Source: CAYQJV01 sp964417925 (GTDB lineage: Bacteria; Hydrothermota; Tepidihabitantia; B3-TA06; CAYQJV01). Taken from it: 18,871 bases of DNA. Under the pieces are notes generated by a model. The model had not been told where the DNA came from. It searched no databases and saw nothing but the letters and a program-made list of their open reading frames with translations. Location of the stretch: the NCBI GenBank assembly GCA_964417925.1, contig CAYQJV010000032.1, forward strand, positions 1 to 18,871. The letters run 5' to 3'. Both the position numbers and the translations under genes were made by a program. Each line of letters starts with the position of its first letter. Positions within the stretch are counted from its first letter, which is position 1. Shown piece by piece: positions 1 through 8,168 of the stretch.

Positions 1-9
1 TATATTTAA

Positions 10-37
10 TTGACTTTACCTAAAACCTGCATAAACT
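10..37 (+). promoter_or_regulatory. Possible promoter of the first operon
   Basis: TTGACT at 10-15 is followed after 16 bp by TAAACT at 32-37. The same -35 hexamer and 16-bp spacing recur at three other promoters in this window. The weakness is position: a transcript starting 6-8 bases after the -10 would begin inside the AAAGGAGGT ribosome binding site at 41-49. The real promoter may lie left of the window. Confidence 0.25.
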
Positions 38-53
38 TTTAAAGGAGGTCCTG

Positions 54-1277
54 ATGGAAAAAAACTATGATCTTGTGATAATTGGGACAGGTATTATAGG
101 TACATCAATTCTTTATCATTTGTATGAAGAAGGTTTCAAGGGGAAAACTGCTGTTTTTGATAAGGAGGATGCAATAGGTAATTTTACTACCTCTCTATCT
201 GCAGGAGCATTTAGAAACATATGGTCTACAGATATCAATATGGAAATGACAAATTATAGTATTAAAAAATTTCTTGAGTTTGAGAAGGAAATAGGTGTTC
301 CCATAGGAGTACACCAACATGGATATTTGTTCACTTATTATGAAGATAGATGGCAGGATATTGTGGAATTCAAGCCGAAATGGGATAAAAGAAATGTGAA
401 TACAGAACTTTTATCTCCTGAAGAAATAGAAAAAATGGTTCCTGGTATAAAAACAAAGATATCCGATGAGGATCCTGAAATAATAGAACTTTTGGGTATA
501 AAAGATATTGTTGGAGGTTTGTTTGGTCCTGACTGTGGAAGTTTTGATCCTTCTGCAGCTGCTAAGGGATATGCAGAAAAAACCATAAAGATGCATTCTG
601 AGGTAGAAATTTTTTTGAACACAGAGGTAAAGAGAGTAATGTTAAGTAATGGTAAAGTTATGGGAGTGGAATTGATAAATGGAGAAAAGATAAATGCTTC
701 TCTGGTTATAGTGGCAGCAGGGCCCTATTCCAAGAAATTACTTTCGGATTCTGGAATTCCTCCTGAGGAAAACATTCCTGTTGAACCTATAAAAAGAATG
801 CTTTTTATTACGAATCTTCCCCCAATTGATGGATTTGATAAAATTCCCCTTACAATTATAGATAAGGGAATCTATTTTAAAGTAGAATCAGGTAATCTAT
901 TAATAGGTAGAGCAAAAGAAGACCAGGAACCAGGTTTTGATACCACACCTGATATAAATTATTACAAAGATGAGATAAATGTTTACATGCAGGAGAGAAT
1001 TCCAGGTACAGAACACTGTAATGTTCGTTCAATGTGGGCAGGTCTTTATAGTGTTACAATGCCAGATCATAATGGTATTCTTGGATTTCATCCTGCAAAG
1101 GAAGGGCTTTTTTTGGCTGTTGGATGGAGTGGTCATGGAGCAATGGTTGCTCCTGCAGTAGGAAAATGTGCAGCAGAGTTGATAGTTCATGGTGAATACA
1201 GAACCATTGATGCACGATGTTTGTCTTTTGAAAGATTTGCAAAGAATGAACTAATAAAAGAGACCATTGTGATTTAA
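54..1277 (+). CDS. FAD-dependent oxidoreductase, DAO family (glycine/sarcosine oxidase-like)
   Basis: A 407-residue flavoprotein of the D-amino-acid-oxidase fold, the family of glycine oxidases, sarcosine oxidases/dehydrogenases and related amine-oxidising enzymes. The N-terminus carries the Rossmann FAD motif GTGIIG (residues 11-16) with the ribose-binding acidic residue at D36. A second FAD contact, the typical VIVAAGPYS segment, lies in the middle, and the C-terminal GWSGHGAMVAPAVGK stretch matches the family's flavin-closing motif. The start is secure: AAAGGAGGT at 41-49 lies just before ATG 54. There is no signal peptide, so it is probably cytoplasmic. The substrate cannot be read from sequence; an imino or N-methyl amino acid is plausible. 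It opens an operon whose next gene starts one base after its stop. No partner glycine-cleavage or sarcosine-oxidase subunit genes are nearby. Confidence 0.85.
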   Translation: MEKNYDLVIIGTGIIGTSILYHLYEEGFKGKTAVFDKEDAIGNFTTSLSAGAFRNIWSTDINMEMTNYSIKKFLEFEKEIGVPIGVHQHGYLFTYYEDRWQDIVEFKPKWDKRNVNTELLSPEEIEKMVPGIKTKISDEDPEIIELLGIKDIVGGLFGPDCGSFDPSAAAKGYAEKTIKMHSEVEIFLNTEVKRVMLSNGKVMGVELINGEKINASLVIVAAGPYSKKLLSDSGIPPEENIPVEPIKRMLFITNLPPIDGFDKIPLTIIDKGIYFKVESGNLLIGRAKEDQEPGFDTTPDINYYKDEINVYMQERIPGTEHCNVRSMWAGLYSVTMPDHNGILGFHPAKEGLFLAVGWSGHGAMVAPAVGKCAAELIVHGEYRTIDARCLSFERFAKNELIKETIVI

Positions 1278-1278
1278 A

Positions 1279-1761
1279 ATGGGTAAAAACATTTTTATTG
1301 CAGAAAATGCAAAGATAATAGGAGATGTGAGAATCGGAGATTATGTTAGTATATGGTTTGGAGCAGTTATTAGAGCAGACATAAACTACATTGAAATAGG
1401 AAAGGAATCAAATATCCAGGATTTATCGGTTCTCCATGTTACAGAGGAGCTTCCATGTGTAATTGGAGAAAGAGTTACAATTGGGCATAATGCAATTGTC
1501 CATGGAGCAAAGATAGGAGACGAATGTCTTATAGGGATGGGTGCAGTGATTCTTGATGGTGCAAGAATAGGTAAAAACTGTGTGATCGCAGCAGGAGCTG
1601 TGGTAAAGGAAAATCAAGAAATTCCTTCAGGAGTTTTGGTTGCAGGAGTCCCTGCAAAGATAAAAAGAGAGCTTACAGAGGAAGAGAAAGAAATGCTGGG
1701 AAAGCATGCATTAGAGTATGTCAGACTTGCTCAAAGGTATCTTAAAGGTGAATTTAAATAG
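1279..1761 (+). CDS. Gamma-carbonic-anhydrase-like protein (left-handed beta-helix, YrdA/PaaY type)
   Basis: A 160-residue hexapeptide-repeat protein whose repeats build a left-handed beta-helix, followed by the C-terminal helix usual for this family. The three metal-binding histidines of gamma carbonic anhydrases are visible: H53 in SVLHV, and H70 and H75 in GHNAIVHG. Length and motifs match the YrdA/PaaY/CaiE branch, whose members bind zinc; some hydrate CO2 and others have unclear roles. It starts one base after the preceding stop and has no clear ribosome binding site, so its translation is probably coupled to the upstream oxidoreductase. The last 14 bases overlap the next gene. The family call is secure, but carbonic anhydrase activity is not: the acidic residues important in Methanosarcina Cam are usually absent in this shorter branch. 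Confidence 0.88.
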   Translation: MGKNIFIAENAKIIGDVRIGDYVSIWFGAVIRADINYIEIGKESNIQDLSVLHVTEELPCVIGERVTIGHNAIVHGAKIGDECLIGMGAVILDGARIGKNCVIAAGAVVKENQEIPSGVLVAGVPAKIKRELTEEEKEMLGKHALEYVRLAQRYLKGEFK

Positions 1762-3322
1762 ATTTTTAATCCTTGCTCTTTTAATTTTTTCCTGTAGGCC
1801 ATTTCTCAAGAGGCCTCCGGCAGAGGAGGCAGGAGAGATCTTCAGAAAAAGCATTGAGTTGATGAAGCAGAAAAGATACGATGATGCAATAAAAGGGTTT
1901 TCAGAAATAGTAAAAAACTATCCACATTCAGAGTTTGCAGATGATGCATATTATCTTGCAGGAGTATGTTTCTACCGTAAAGAAGATTACAAGCATGCAA
2001 AGGGGGCAGGGATAAACATGTTGAAAAGGTATCCAGAATCTTCCTTAAAGGAGAAAGCAATGCTGCTTGTTGCAAAGTCTGCAAGACTCTTGGATGATTA
2101 TTTTACTGCTGCAGAGTATTATTTAAAGCTTTATGAATTTACACAAGATGGGAAATATCTTAAAGAACTTAAAAACATTGCTTCAAGGCTTGAGTCAAAA
2201 AAGATAAAAAAGCTTGTAAAAAAGACAAAAGAGAAAAAATTGAAGGAGATTTTAAAAAAGTATGAAATCAAAAGTTTAGAAAGAGAAGGGAGATTGACAA
2301 AGAAAGATATGTTTGTGAAAATTGGGGTTCTTATCTCTACAACAGGAGAGTTTGGAAATATAGGAGAGGCAGTGATTAGAGGGATTGAAACCGCAAAAAA
2401 GGTTTACGATGCCTATAATTTTAGTATAGTATATACTGATATTGGAAATGAAAAGTCCTTACTTCAAAGTTTTTATTACCTTTTGGAGCAAAATGTAGAT
2501 GTTATAATAGGTCCTTTAACCAGTAAAGAACTTGTAATACTTATTGATAGTGTGAGACAGAGGCCCGTGATTATTTCTCCAACTGCAACTGAATATGAGC
2601 TTTTACAGAGATATCCTTGCCTTTTTGAATTAAATTCATATGCATACAAGGAGGCAGAAGAGATAGCTAAATATGCTATTCAAAGACTTTTTCTACAAAG
2701 ATTTGCAATAGTATGTCCTTCAGATGAAAGGACAAGAGAGATAGTTTCGGTATTTGAAAATACAGTTAAAAAAAATGGTGGGAGGATAGTATATATGCGG
2801 TCTTATCCTGACACAGTTAAGGATTTTAAAGAATATGTGCTTTCTTTAAAAGGTGTTGATGTGGATGCTGTTTTTTTACCATGTCCTGCAGAGCATCTTG
2901 TTACTCTTGCTCCTCAATTTGATTATTATAAAATAAATGCGGTTCTTTTAGGTCTTGATGATTTTGGAGCGAAGTTGATGATGGAGAAGGGAATAAATTA
3001 TATAAGAAACGCGGTATTTGTATCCCCACCTCTTCCAGAATATTTTATTGAAGAAGATAACTACTTTGATAGATTTTATGATATTTACACAAAGGAATAT
3101 GGAGAGCCACCGGATTGGGCAAGTATTCTTGGATTTGATACTTTTACAATACTTTATAAAACTTTAAAAGAAACTCCGCAAAAAATCAGTTTGTGTGACG
3201 CTCTTAAAAACACAAAATACAGAAGAGGAGTAATAGGAAGGCTTGCCTTTGGAAATTTTAGATTTAAGAATCCATTTGTTTTTTATGAAATTGAAAAAGG
3301 AAAAATAAAGGAGAGGAAATGA
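1748..3322 (+). CDS. Lipoprotein with TPR repeats and a periplasmic-binding (LpoA-like) domain
   Basis: I place the start at GTG 1748, with AAAGG at 1734-1738 as ribosome binding site. From there the protein (524 residues) begins MNLNRFLILALLIFSC, a lipoprotein signal peptide with the lipidated cysteine at C16; upstream ATGs would spoil it. Residues of about 25-140 form two to three TPR units of the BamD/YbgF type (YDDAIKGFSEIVKNYPHSEFADDAYYLAG pattern, split here across helices). After a lysine-rich linker, residues of about 190-520 form a type I periplasmic-binding fold (Peripla_BP_6), beginning KIGVLISTTGEFGNIGEAV. TPR plus this fold is the layout of LpoA, the outer-membrane activator of penicillin-binding proteins, and of similar 'penicillin-binding protein activator' entries. 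I infer an envelope role rather than solute uptake because no ABC permease genes are present. The stop overlaps the next start (ATGA). Confidence 0.8.
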   Translation: MNLNRFLILALLIFSCRPFLKRPPAEEAGEIFRKSIELMKQKRYDDAIKGFSEIVKNYPHSEFADDAYYLAGVCFYRKEDYKHAKGAGINMLKRYPESSLKEKAMLLVAKSARLLDDYFTAAEYYLKLYEFTQDGKYLKELKNIASRLESKKIKKLVKKTKEKKLKEILKKYEIKSLEREGRLTKKDMFVKIGVLISTTGEFGNIGEAVIRGIETAKKVYDAYNFSIVYTDIGNEKSLLQSFYYLLEQNVDVIIGPLTSKELVILIDSVRQRPVIISPTATEYELLQRYPCLFELNSYAYKEAEEIAKYAIQRLFLQRFAIVCPSDERTREIVSVFENTVKKNGGRIVYMRSYPDTVKDFKEYVLSLKGVDVDAVFLPCPAEHLVTLAPQFDYYKINAVLLGLDDFGAKLMMEKGINYIRNAVFVSPPLPEYFIEEDNYFDRFYDIYTKEYGEPPDWASILGFDTFTILYKTLKETPQKISLCDALKNTKYRRGVIGRLAFGNFRFKNPFVFYEIEKGKIKERK

Positions 3323-3579
3323 AAAAAAAAGATGTAAAAAGAAAAGAGATAAAAAGGAAAAAGTTCCCCTTGGAGAGGAAAAACTATTTACTGCTTTTGA
3401 TCGGTCTTCTGTGCATCATAGTTGGATTTTTCTTCCTCGCCAAAGGAGATATAACTCTGGCTCCGATACTTCTCGTTGCTGGTTACTGTGTTTTTATCCC
3501 CTTTGCTATGTTTTTCTCTTTTAAGAAAGCAAAAATAAAGGAGAAAAAAGGTGAAGGAAAAGAAAAAACTACTGGATGA
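3319..3579 (+). CDS. Small basic membrane protein, two TM helices
   Basis: An 86-residue protein of unknown function. A strongly basic N-terminus (about 24 residues rich in Lys/Arg) is followed by two hydrophobic helices, LLLLIGLLCIIVGFFFLAKG (about 25-44) and APILLVAGYCVFIPFAMFF (about 48-66), and a lysine-rich tail. The two-helix layout with a short turn resembles DUF3098-type proteins of Bacteroidetes, but I cannot confirm membership. AAAGGAG at 3307-3313 supports ATG 3319, which overlaps the previous stop by four bases. Its end overlaps the start of pyrR by 29 bases. It is probably an inner membrane protein with both ends in the cytoplasm by the positive-inside rule. Confidence 0.7.
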   Translation: MKKKDVKRKEIKRKKFPLERKNYLLLLIGLLCIIVGFFFLAKGDITLAPILLVAGYCVFIPFAMFFSFKKAKIKEKKGEGKEKTTG

Positions 3580-4090
3580 AAAGGATATCTCCCTTATCCT
3601 AAAAAGGATTGCTTCTCAGATAATAGAGAGAAATAGAGGAGTTGATGATGTGTGTCTTGTAGGTATAAAGAGAAGAGGAGATGTACTTGCAATGAGAATA
3701 GCCGATGAAATAAAAAAAATAACGGGAAAGGAAATACCTGTTGGAGCAATTGATATAACACTTTATAGAGACGATTTACAACTCGTTTCTGAATTTCCAA
3801 TGGTTGAGGAGAGTTATATTCCTTTTGACATAACCAATCGGGTGGTTGTTCTTGTGGATGATGTTTTATTTACCGGAAGAACGGTGAGGGCTGCAATTTC
3901 AGAAATTCTTGATTATGGAAGGCCAAAGGCAATACAGCTTGCAGTACTTATTGACAGAATGCACAGAGAACTTCCAATAGGTGCAGATTTTGTGGGGAAA
4001 AAAATTCCAACATCAAAGAGTGAAATAGTAGATGTATATTTAAAGGAAGTTGATGGAAAGGAGGGTGTATATCTAACAAAGAAAAAATAA
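3551..4090 (+). CDS. pyrR: PyrR, pyrimidine operon regulator / uracil phosphoribosyltransferase
   Basis: A 179-residue phosphoribosyltransferase-fold protein. The PRPP loop VVVLVDDVLFTGRT spans residues 98-111. The conserved GIKRRGDVLA (38-47), DITLYRDDL (68-76) and LIDRMHRELPIGADFVGK (133-150) segments are diagnostic of PyrR rather than Upp. In Firmicutes PyrR binds pyr mRNA in response to UMP and has weak uracil phosphoribosyltransferase activity. The start is GTG 3551, set by AAAGGAG at 3537-3543 with a 7-base spacer. It is followed at once by pyrB and pyrC, the usual pyrR-pyrB-pyrC order. I see no PyrR-type RNA leader, because there is no untranslated gap before pyrR or between the pyr genes. 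Regulation here may act elsewhere, or the protein may serve mainly in uracil salvage. Confidence 0.93.
   Translation: MKEKKKLLDEKDISLILKRIASQIIERNRGVDDVCLVGIKRRGDVLAMRIADEIKKITGKEIPVGAIDITLYRDDLQLVSEFPMVEESYIPFDITNRVVVLVDDVLFTGRTVRAAISEILDYGRPKAIQLAVLIDRMHRELPIGADFVGKKIPTSKSEIVDVYLKEVDGKEGVYLTKKK
4057..4064 (+). promoter_or_regulatory. Ribosome binding site inside pyrR, for pyrB
   Basis: AAAGGAGG lies near the end of pyrR and is the only strong Shine-Dalgarno sequence near the start of pyrB. The pyrB frame opens after a TGA at 4051-4053, and the first codon at a suitable distance is ATA 4069, four bases downstream. No ATG, GTG or TTG occurs in that frame until GTG 4303 (Val), well inside conserved PyrB sequence. 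Confidence 0.55.
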
Positions 4091-5028
4091 AATGGAATAG
4101 AAAACATTTACTTGGGATAGAGGACCTAACCAGAGAAGAGATAGAGATAATTCTAAAAACTGCAGAAGAGTTTTATGGAGTCCTTGAAAGACCTATTCCA
4201 ATTGTTCCAACCCTTAGGGGAAAAGCAATTGTTAATCTTTTTTTCGAGCCTTCAACCAGAACTGCAACTTCCTTTGCTATTGCTGCCAAAAGGCTTTCCT
4301 GTGATGTGGTGAGTTTTTCAAAATCTGTTTCAAGTGTTCAAAAAGGAGAAACTTTGCTTGATACAGCAAGAAATATAGAAGCGATGAGGGTTGATGGTGT
4401 TGTGATAAGGCATTCATGCCCTGGGGCTCCCCATTTCCTTGCAAAGAGGATAAATGGATTTGTAATAAACGCAGGAGATGGTGCTCATGAACATCCTACT
4501 CAGGCTTTACTTGATGCCTTTACTCTTATTAAAAAGATAGGTCCTCTTGATGGTAAGAAAATTTTAATCCTTGGAGACATTGCTCATTCACGGGTTGCAA
4601 GGTCTGATATATGGGTGTTTAAAAAACTTGGAGCAGAAGTTTTAGTGTGTGGTCCAGCGACGCTTATTCCTCCCTATATAGAGGCTTTGGGAGTGAAAGT
4701 TTTTTATAACCTTGATAAAGCAATAGAAGATGTGGATGTAATAAATGTTTTAAGATTACAGCTTGAAAGACAGAAAGTTGGTTTTTTCCCCTCTTTAAGA
4801 GAATACAGAAAATTTTACTGTTTAACAGAAGAAAGGTTAAAGAGGGCTAAAAAAGATGTTGTTATAATGCATCCTGGACCAATGAACAGAGGGGTTGAAA
4901 TACATCCAGATGTTGCTGATGGAAGACATTCTGTAATATTGTCTCAGGTAAAAGCAGGAGTTGCAGTTAGAATGGCTGTGTTATTTTTACTTGCAGGAGG
5001 TAAAGTTGATAAAGAAAGGACTTCCTGA
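4069..5028 (+). CDS. pyrB: Aspartate carbamoyltransferase catalytic subunit
   Basis: Catalyses carbamoyl phosphate + L-aspartate to N-carbamoyl-aspartate, the committed step of de novo pyrimidine synthesis. Counting from ATA 4069 the protein has 319 residues, normal for the family. It shows the carbamoyl-phosphate site FFEPSTRT (residues 58-65), the QKGETLLDT loop, EHPTQALLD, and HPGPMNRGVEI near the C-terminus. No ATG, GTG or TTG precedes the conserved N-terminal region: homology begins around KWNRKHLLGIEDLTREE, upstream of every canonical start. ATA 4069 follows AAAGGAGG at 4057-4064; ATA 4087 would give a product beginning one residue before the conserved KWNRKHLLG but lacks a ribosome binding site. 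A canonical-start gene caller would truncate it to GTG 4306, losing the STRT motif. It overlaps pyrR and pyrC. No regulatory pyrI gene is nearby. Confidence 0.9.
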   Translation: MSNKEKIKWNRKHLLGIEDLTREEIEIILKTAEEFYGVLERPIPIVPTLRGKAIVNLFFEPSTRTATSFAIAAKRLSCDVVSFSKSVSSVQKGETLLDTARNIEAMRVDGVVIRHSCPGAPHFLAKRINGFVINAGDGAHEHPTQALLDAFTLIKKIGPLDGKKILILGDIAHSRVARSDIWVFKKLGAEVLVCGPATLIPPYIEALGVKVFYNLDKAIEDVDVINVLRLQLERQKVGFFPSLREYRKFYCLTEERLKRAKKDVVIMHPGPMNRGVEIHPDVADGRHSVILSQVKAGVAVRMAVLFLLAGGKVDKERTS

Positions 5029-6301
5029 AAAATTGATTATAAAAAACGGAAAGGTATTTTTAGTAGAAAAAAGAAGGTTTGAAAAACTTGATATTTTCAT
5101 ACGAAACGGAGTAATAGAAGGGATTGAAAAGAACATTGAACCTTTTGAAACGGTAGAGATAATAGATGCCCAAGATAAGATTGTATCCCCTGGGTTTGTT
5201 GATCTTCATACCCATTTAAGAGAGCCGGGGAGAGAAGATGAAGAAACAATTGAAACAGGAAGTTTGTGTGCTATAGCAGGAGGATTTACAAAAATTTGTG
5301 CTATGCCCAATACAGAGCCTACAATTGATAATGCAGAACTCGTTGAATATATAATAAGAAGATCAAAAGAAATAGGTAATGCAGAGGTTTATCCTGTTGG
5401 AGCAATTACCAAAAAAAGGAAAGGTGCTGAACTTGCAGAAATAGGACTTATGGCAGAAAAAGGAGCAGTTGGTTTTTCAGATGATGGAGATTGGGTTTTA
5501 GATTCAGGAGTGATGAGAAGAGCTCTTGAATATTCAAAGATGTTTGAACTCAGGGTAATATCTCATGCCGAGGATCCTTTTCTTTCAAGAAATGGTGTTA
5601 TAAATGAAGGAGTGATTTCAACAAAACTTGGATTTTATGGAAAACCCGATATAGCAGAGAGTCTGGCAATATACAGAGATGTAGAGCTTGCAAAGTACAC
5701 AGGTGGAAAGCTACATATAGCACATGTATCAACAAAAAAAGGAATTGAAATAATTGAGAGGGCGAAGGAGAATGGAATTGATGTGACGTGTGAGGTTACT
5801 CCCCATCATTTAATATGGACGGAGGATGAACTTCTTTCTTTTGATACAAATTTTAAGGTTAATCCTCCTTTAAGGACCCAAAAGGATAGAGAAGCGTTGA
5901 TTCTTGCATTGAAGGAGGGAGTGATTGATGCAATAGCGACTGACCATGCTCCTCATTCTCCTGAAGAAAAAGAACAGGAGTTTGATTTTGCTCCTTTTGG
6001 AATGATTGGATTGCAGACTGCTTTTTCTTTATTGTACGAAAATCTTGTAGAGAAGGGAGTTATTTCACTTGAAATTTTGCTTGAGAAGTTAACCAAGGGC
6101 CCTTCAGAGGTTATTTTTGGAAAGTTTGATGGAATCAAAAAAGGGGAGGTAGCTGAGATTGTGATCATTTCTCTTGATAAAGAATGGGTATTTGACAAAC
6201 AAACGAATCTTTCAAAATCTCGAAATTCCCCTGTCTTTGGGAAGAGATTAAAGGGAAAAGTAGAAAAGGTAATATTTAAAAATTTTGTGTACATTATGTA
6301 A
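5006..6301 (+). CDS. pyrC: Dihydroorotase, class I
   Basis: Catalyses reversible cyclisation of N-carbamoyl-aspartate to dihydroorotate, the step after PyrB. The start is TTG 5006, preceded by AGGAGG at 4995-5000 with a 5-base spacer; upstream in-frame ATG 4961 would add PyrB-antisense-like residues and has no such site. From TTG the protein has 431 residues, typical of class I amidohydrolase dihydroorotases. Metal-site motifs are present: DLHTHLREPG (HxH at 68-70), ISHAEDP, KLHIAHVST and ATDHAPHS. AMPNTEP is the substrate-binding signature, and GFSDDGDWV is the segment typical of class I enzymes. It overlaps pyrB by 23 bases. CarAB, PyrD, PyrE and PyrF are not in this window, so the rest of the pathway lies elsewhere. 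Confidence 0.95.
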   Translation: MIKKGLPEKLIIKNGKVFLVEKRRFEKLDIFIRNGVIEGIEKNIEPFETVEIIDAQDKIVSPGFVDLHTHLREPGREDEETIETGSLCAIAGGFTKICAMPNTEPTIDNAELVEYIIRRSKEIGNAEVYPVGAITKKRKGAELAEIGLMAEKGAVGFSDDGDWVLDSGVMRRALEYSKMFELRVISHAEDPFLSRNGVINEGVISTKLGFYGKPDIAESLAIYRDVELAKYTGGKLHIAHVSTKKGIEIIERAKENGIDVTCEVTPHHLIWTEDELLSFDTNFKVNPPLRTQKDREALILALKEGVIDAIATDHAPHSPEEKEQEFDFAPFGMIGLQTAFSLLYENLVEKGVISLEILLEKLTKGPSEVIFGKFDGIKKGEVAEIVIISLDKEWVFDKQTNLSKSRNSPVFGKRLKGKVEKVIFKNFVYIM

Positions 6302-6337
6302 GTAGAAAAAAATGTTATGTATAAAAAGGAGGTGTAT

Positions 6338-6634
6338 ATGCCTACATTTATTTTAATGACAAAGTTTTCCCCTGAGGTTTCCAAGAGAATGAAGCAAAGA
6401 GCAAAGATAGGAGAGCAATGGTTGGAGAAAGTTAAGAAGAAATGTCCTGAAGTTAGATTTCTCGGGCATTATGCACTGCTTGGGCCATATGATGTAATGA
6501 GTATATACGAGGCTCCCAATGAGGAGGTTGCTGCAAAAGTATCAATGATAAGCCTTGCGATGGGAGCAGTTCAAGCAGAAAGCTGGACAGCAATTCCTTA
6601 TAGAAGATTTGTAGAGCTCACAAAAGAAATATAA
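6338..6634 (+). CDS. GYD domain protein
   Basis: A 98-residue ferredoxin-like alpha/beta protein of the GYD family (PF08734), small stand-alone proteins of unknown biochemical function. The name-giving motif is visible as LLGPYDVMSIYEAP, followed by the usual AAKVSMISLAMGAVQAES helix and strand. I choose ATG 6338 because AAGGAGGT ends five bases before it; the in-frame ATG 6317 would lie upstream of that site. It is the last gene of the operon, 36 bases after pyrC, and is followed by a terminator hairpin. Family members often sit beside unrelated metabolic genes, so linkage to pyrimidine synthesis may not be functional. Confidence 0.8.
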   Translation: MPTFILMTKFSPEVSKRMKQRAKIGEQWLEKVKKKCPEVRFLGHYALLGPYDVMSIYEAPNEEVAAKVSMISLAMGAVQAESWTAIPYRRFVELTKEI

Positions 6635-6639
6635 CTGTA

Positions 6640-6662
6640 AGAGGGGAGAATCTCTCCCCTCT
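6640..6662. terminator. Bidirectional terminator hairpin between convergent genes
   Basis: GAGGGGAGA (6641-6649) pairs perfectly with TCTCCCCTC (6653-6661) around a 3-base loop; an outer A-T pair (6640/6662) makes 10 bp. It sits exactly between the stop of the GYD gene (6634) and the stop of the C25 protein gene (6666), so it can serve both. The flanking T-runs are interrupted on both sides, which makes it weaker than a textbook intrinsic terminator. Confidence 0.75.
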
Positions 6663-6665
6663 CAA

Positions 6666-8168
6666 TTATTGCATTATTATAAGTTTTCCTATGTAAATAT
6701 TGCCTTTATAAGCGTAACGATAAAAATAAACTCCTGCTGGGAAATTTAGATAATTTGGCTTTTCTACTGTTTTTAAAAGCTCTCCTGATACAGAGTATAT
6801 ATTTAATCTTTCAGGAGGAGGATTGAAGTTTAATTTTGCTCCTTCTTTCATAAAGATGGTATTTTTTATTACTAAAGTTTCAGAAGATAGGGTTTCTTTT
6901 ATTCCAGGAGTAGGTTCTTCTATCGGAGAAAGGGTTGGATCTCCGAGAAGAGTTATTCCATAGAACCAGGACCTTTGCCATGGTTCTGTTAAAGTTCTAA
7001 GATTGAACCATTTTTTTAGTGCTTCTCCTATTGTGCTTTTTGCCCCAAGAGGAGAGTAAAACTGAGAAAAGAACAACATACTACCTGTTTTTGTACTCCC
7101 AACAGCTGAAATTCCATAGGATGAAGCAAATACGTACCTTCCTCCCATGTATCCAGGCTCTACATATCTACAGTTTGAGCAGGCGAATAAGTTATAAAAA
7201 TAGGCTTTGGGATCAATTGAAAAGATTTCAGTTGCATAAAAATAACTCCATACTGTTCCATTGTTATACTTGAAACCGTGCAATTCTGGTGATGAATGTG
7301 CGAATACTGAAATCCATTTATAGTTCTCAGAAAGTCTTTCTCTGTAGTCTGAAGCCTTTGTTTGTTCTGAATCTGCAATTAATACTCTATTATCAAATAC
7401 GCATTTCATATCCTCTGCATACTCTTTTGCCCAACATACCCAGTCATCATCTACGTATACAAGAGCTCTATGTAGTAAAGTATCCTCCTTTGTTCTGTAT
7501 TTTTTAAGTTTTTTAAAGTAGTTTTTAAAAAGTTCTATATCCTGTTTAGAAGTTGTAGAAATAGGGTAAAGCCTTCCTATAGCAATTTCAGGATAGATTG
7601 AACCGGTATGGGTATCGTATATTCCATCTTTTCCAGGAACAAGATTATCTCCTTCCTTTTTTAAACTGTCTGTCCAAAAACCATCTATATCTTCGTAGAA
7701 TAGGTCGCAAGGAAACTCTTCATATCCATCTTCTGGATCTCTTTCTCCATCATTATCCCAATCATCTATCATTTGGAACCAGGCAACTGGTAATTTCCCT
7801 ATCATAAACACAAGGTCCAATTCTGCCCAAGTAGAATCATAGATATCAATTATTAACTGTTTTAGTCCCTCAGGGGTTCCACCTTCTACAGTATACAGGA
7901 TGATACTCCATTTTTTTCTTTCAAGTATTTCTATATATTCCTCCAATTCTGAAGTTAAGTCATTAAATATTTCTTTTTCGCATAGCACAAGCAATATGTT
8001 GGATGAGAAGTTTGGGGAAGTATATACCAGAGAGCAAGCAAAAGGCTGATAAGGATTTTTTTCTATAAACTCTCTGTAAGACATTGGTTTTGTACTATCT
8101 TCAGATATCCATTTTGTTACTGGAATATCTTTATAATCAAGTAAACAATATAGAAAGAGGGTTATCAT
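6666..8168 (-). CDS. C25 (gingipain-like) peptidase with T9SS C-terminal sorting domain
   Basis: A 500-residue protein of the caspase-like peptidase C25 family. The putative catalytic His is H291 in WISVFAHSSPELHGF and the nucleophile is C330 in FYNLFACSNCRYVEP. The order and context match the GHG...AC motifs of gingipains. An acidic DDWDNDGERDPEDG loop (136-148) looks like a calcium site. The final about 60 residues (LNIYSVSGELLKTVEKP to AGVYFYRYAYKGNIYIGKL) are a type A T9SS/Por sorting domain, normally cut off on export. Oddly, the N-terminus MITLFLYCLLDYKD is a poor signal peptide: short hydrophobic stretch and no positive residue. An in-frame TGA directly precedes the ATG, so no longer start exists. 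Translation is probably coupled to the PEP carboxykinase gene through an ATGA overlap, and I see no separate ribosome binding site. Proteolytic activity is unproven. Confidence 0.8.
   Translation of the reverse strand: MITLFLYCLLDYKDIPVTKWISEDSTKPMSYREFIEKNPYQPFACSLVYTSPNFSSNILLVLCEKEIFNDLTSELEEYIEILERKKWSIILYTVEGGTPEGLKQLIIDIYDSTWAELDLVFMIGKLPVAWFQMIDDWDNDGERDPEDGYEEFPCDLFYEDIDGFWTDSLKKEGDNLVPGKDGIYDTHTGSIYPEIAIGRLYPISTTSKQDIELFKNYFKKLKKYRTKEDTLLHRALVYVDDDWVCWAKEYAEDMKCVFDNRVLIADSEQTKASDYRERLSENYKWISVFAHSSPELHGFKYNNGTVWSYFYATEIFSIDPKAYFYNLFACSNCRYVEPGYMGGRYVFASSYGISAVGSTKTGSMLFFSQFYSPLGAKSTIGEALKKWFNLRTLTEPWQRSWFYGITLLGDPTLSPIEEPTPGIKETLSSETLVIKNTIFMKEGAKLNFNPPPERLNIYSVSGELLKTVEKPNYLNFPAGVYFYRYAYKGNIYIGKLIIMQ

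Noticed and set aside
4092..4100. ATG GAA TAG mini-ORF at the pyrR/pyrB junction, as a possible pyrB start or attenuation peptide
   Set aside because: It is out of frame with pyrB and ends after two codons; it more likely arises from composition.
4122..4141. CCTAACCAGAGAAGAG, slightly like the PyrR-binding RNA loop
   Set aside because: It lies inside conserved pyrB coding sequence, matches the consensus only partly, and shows no supporting stem or terminator.
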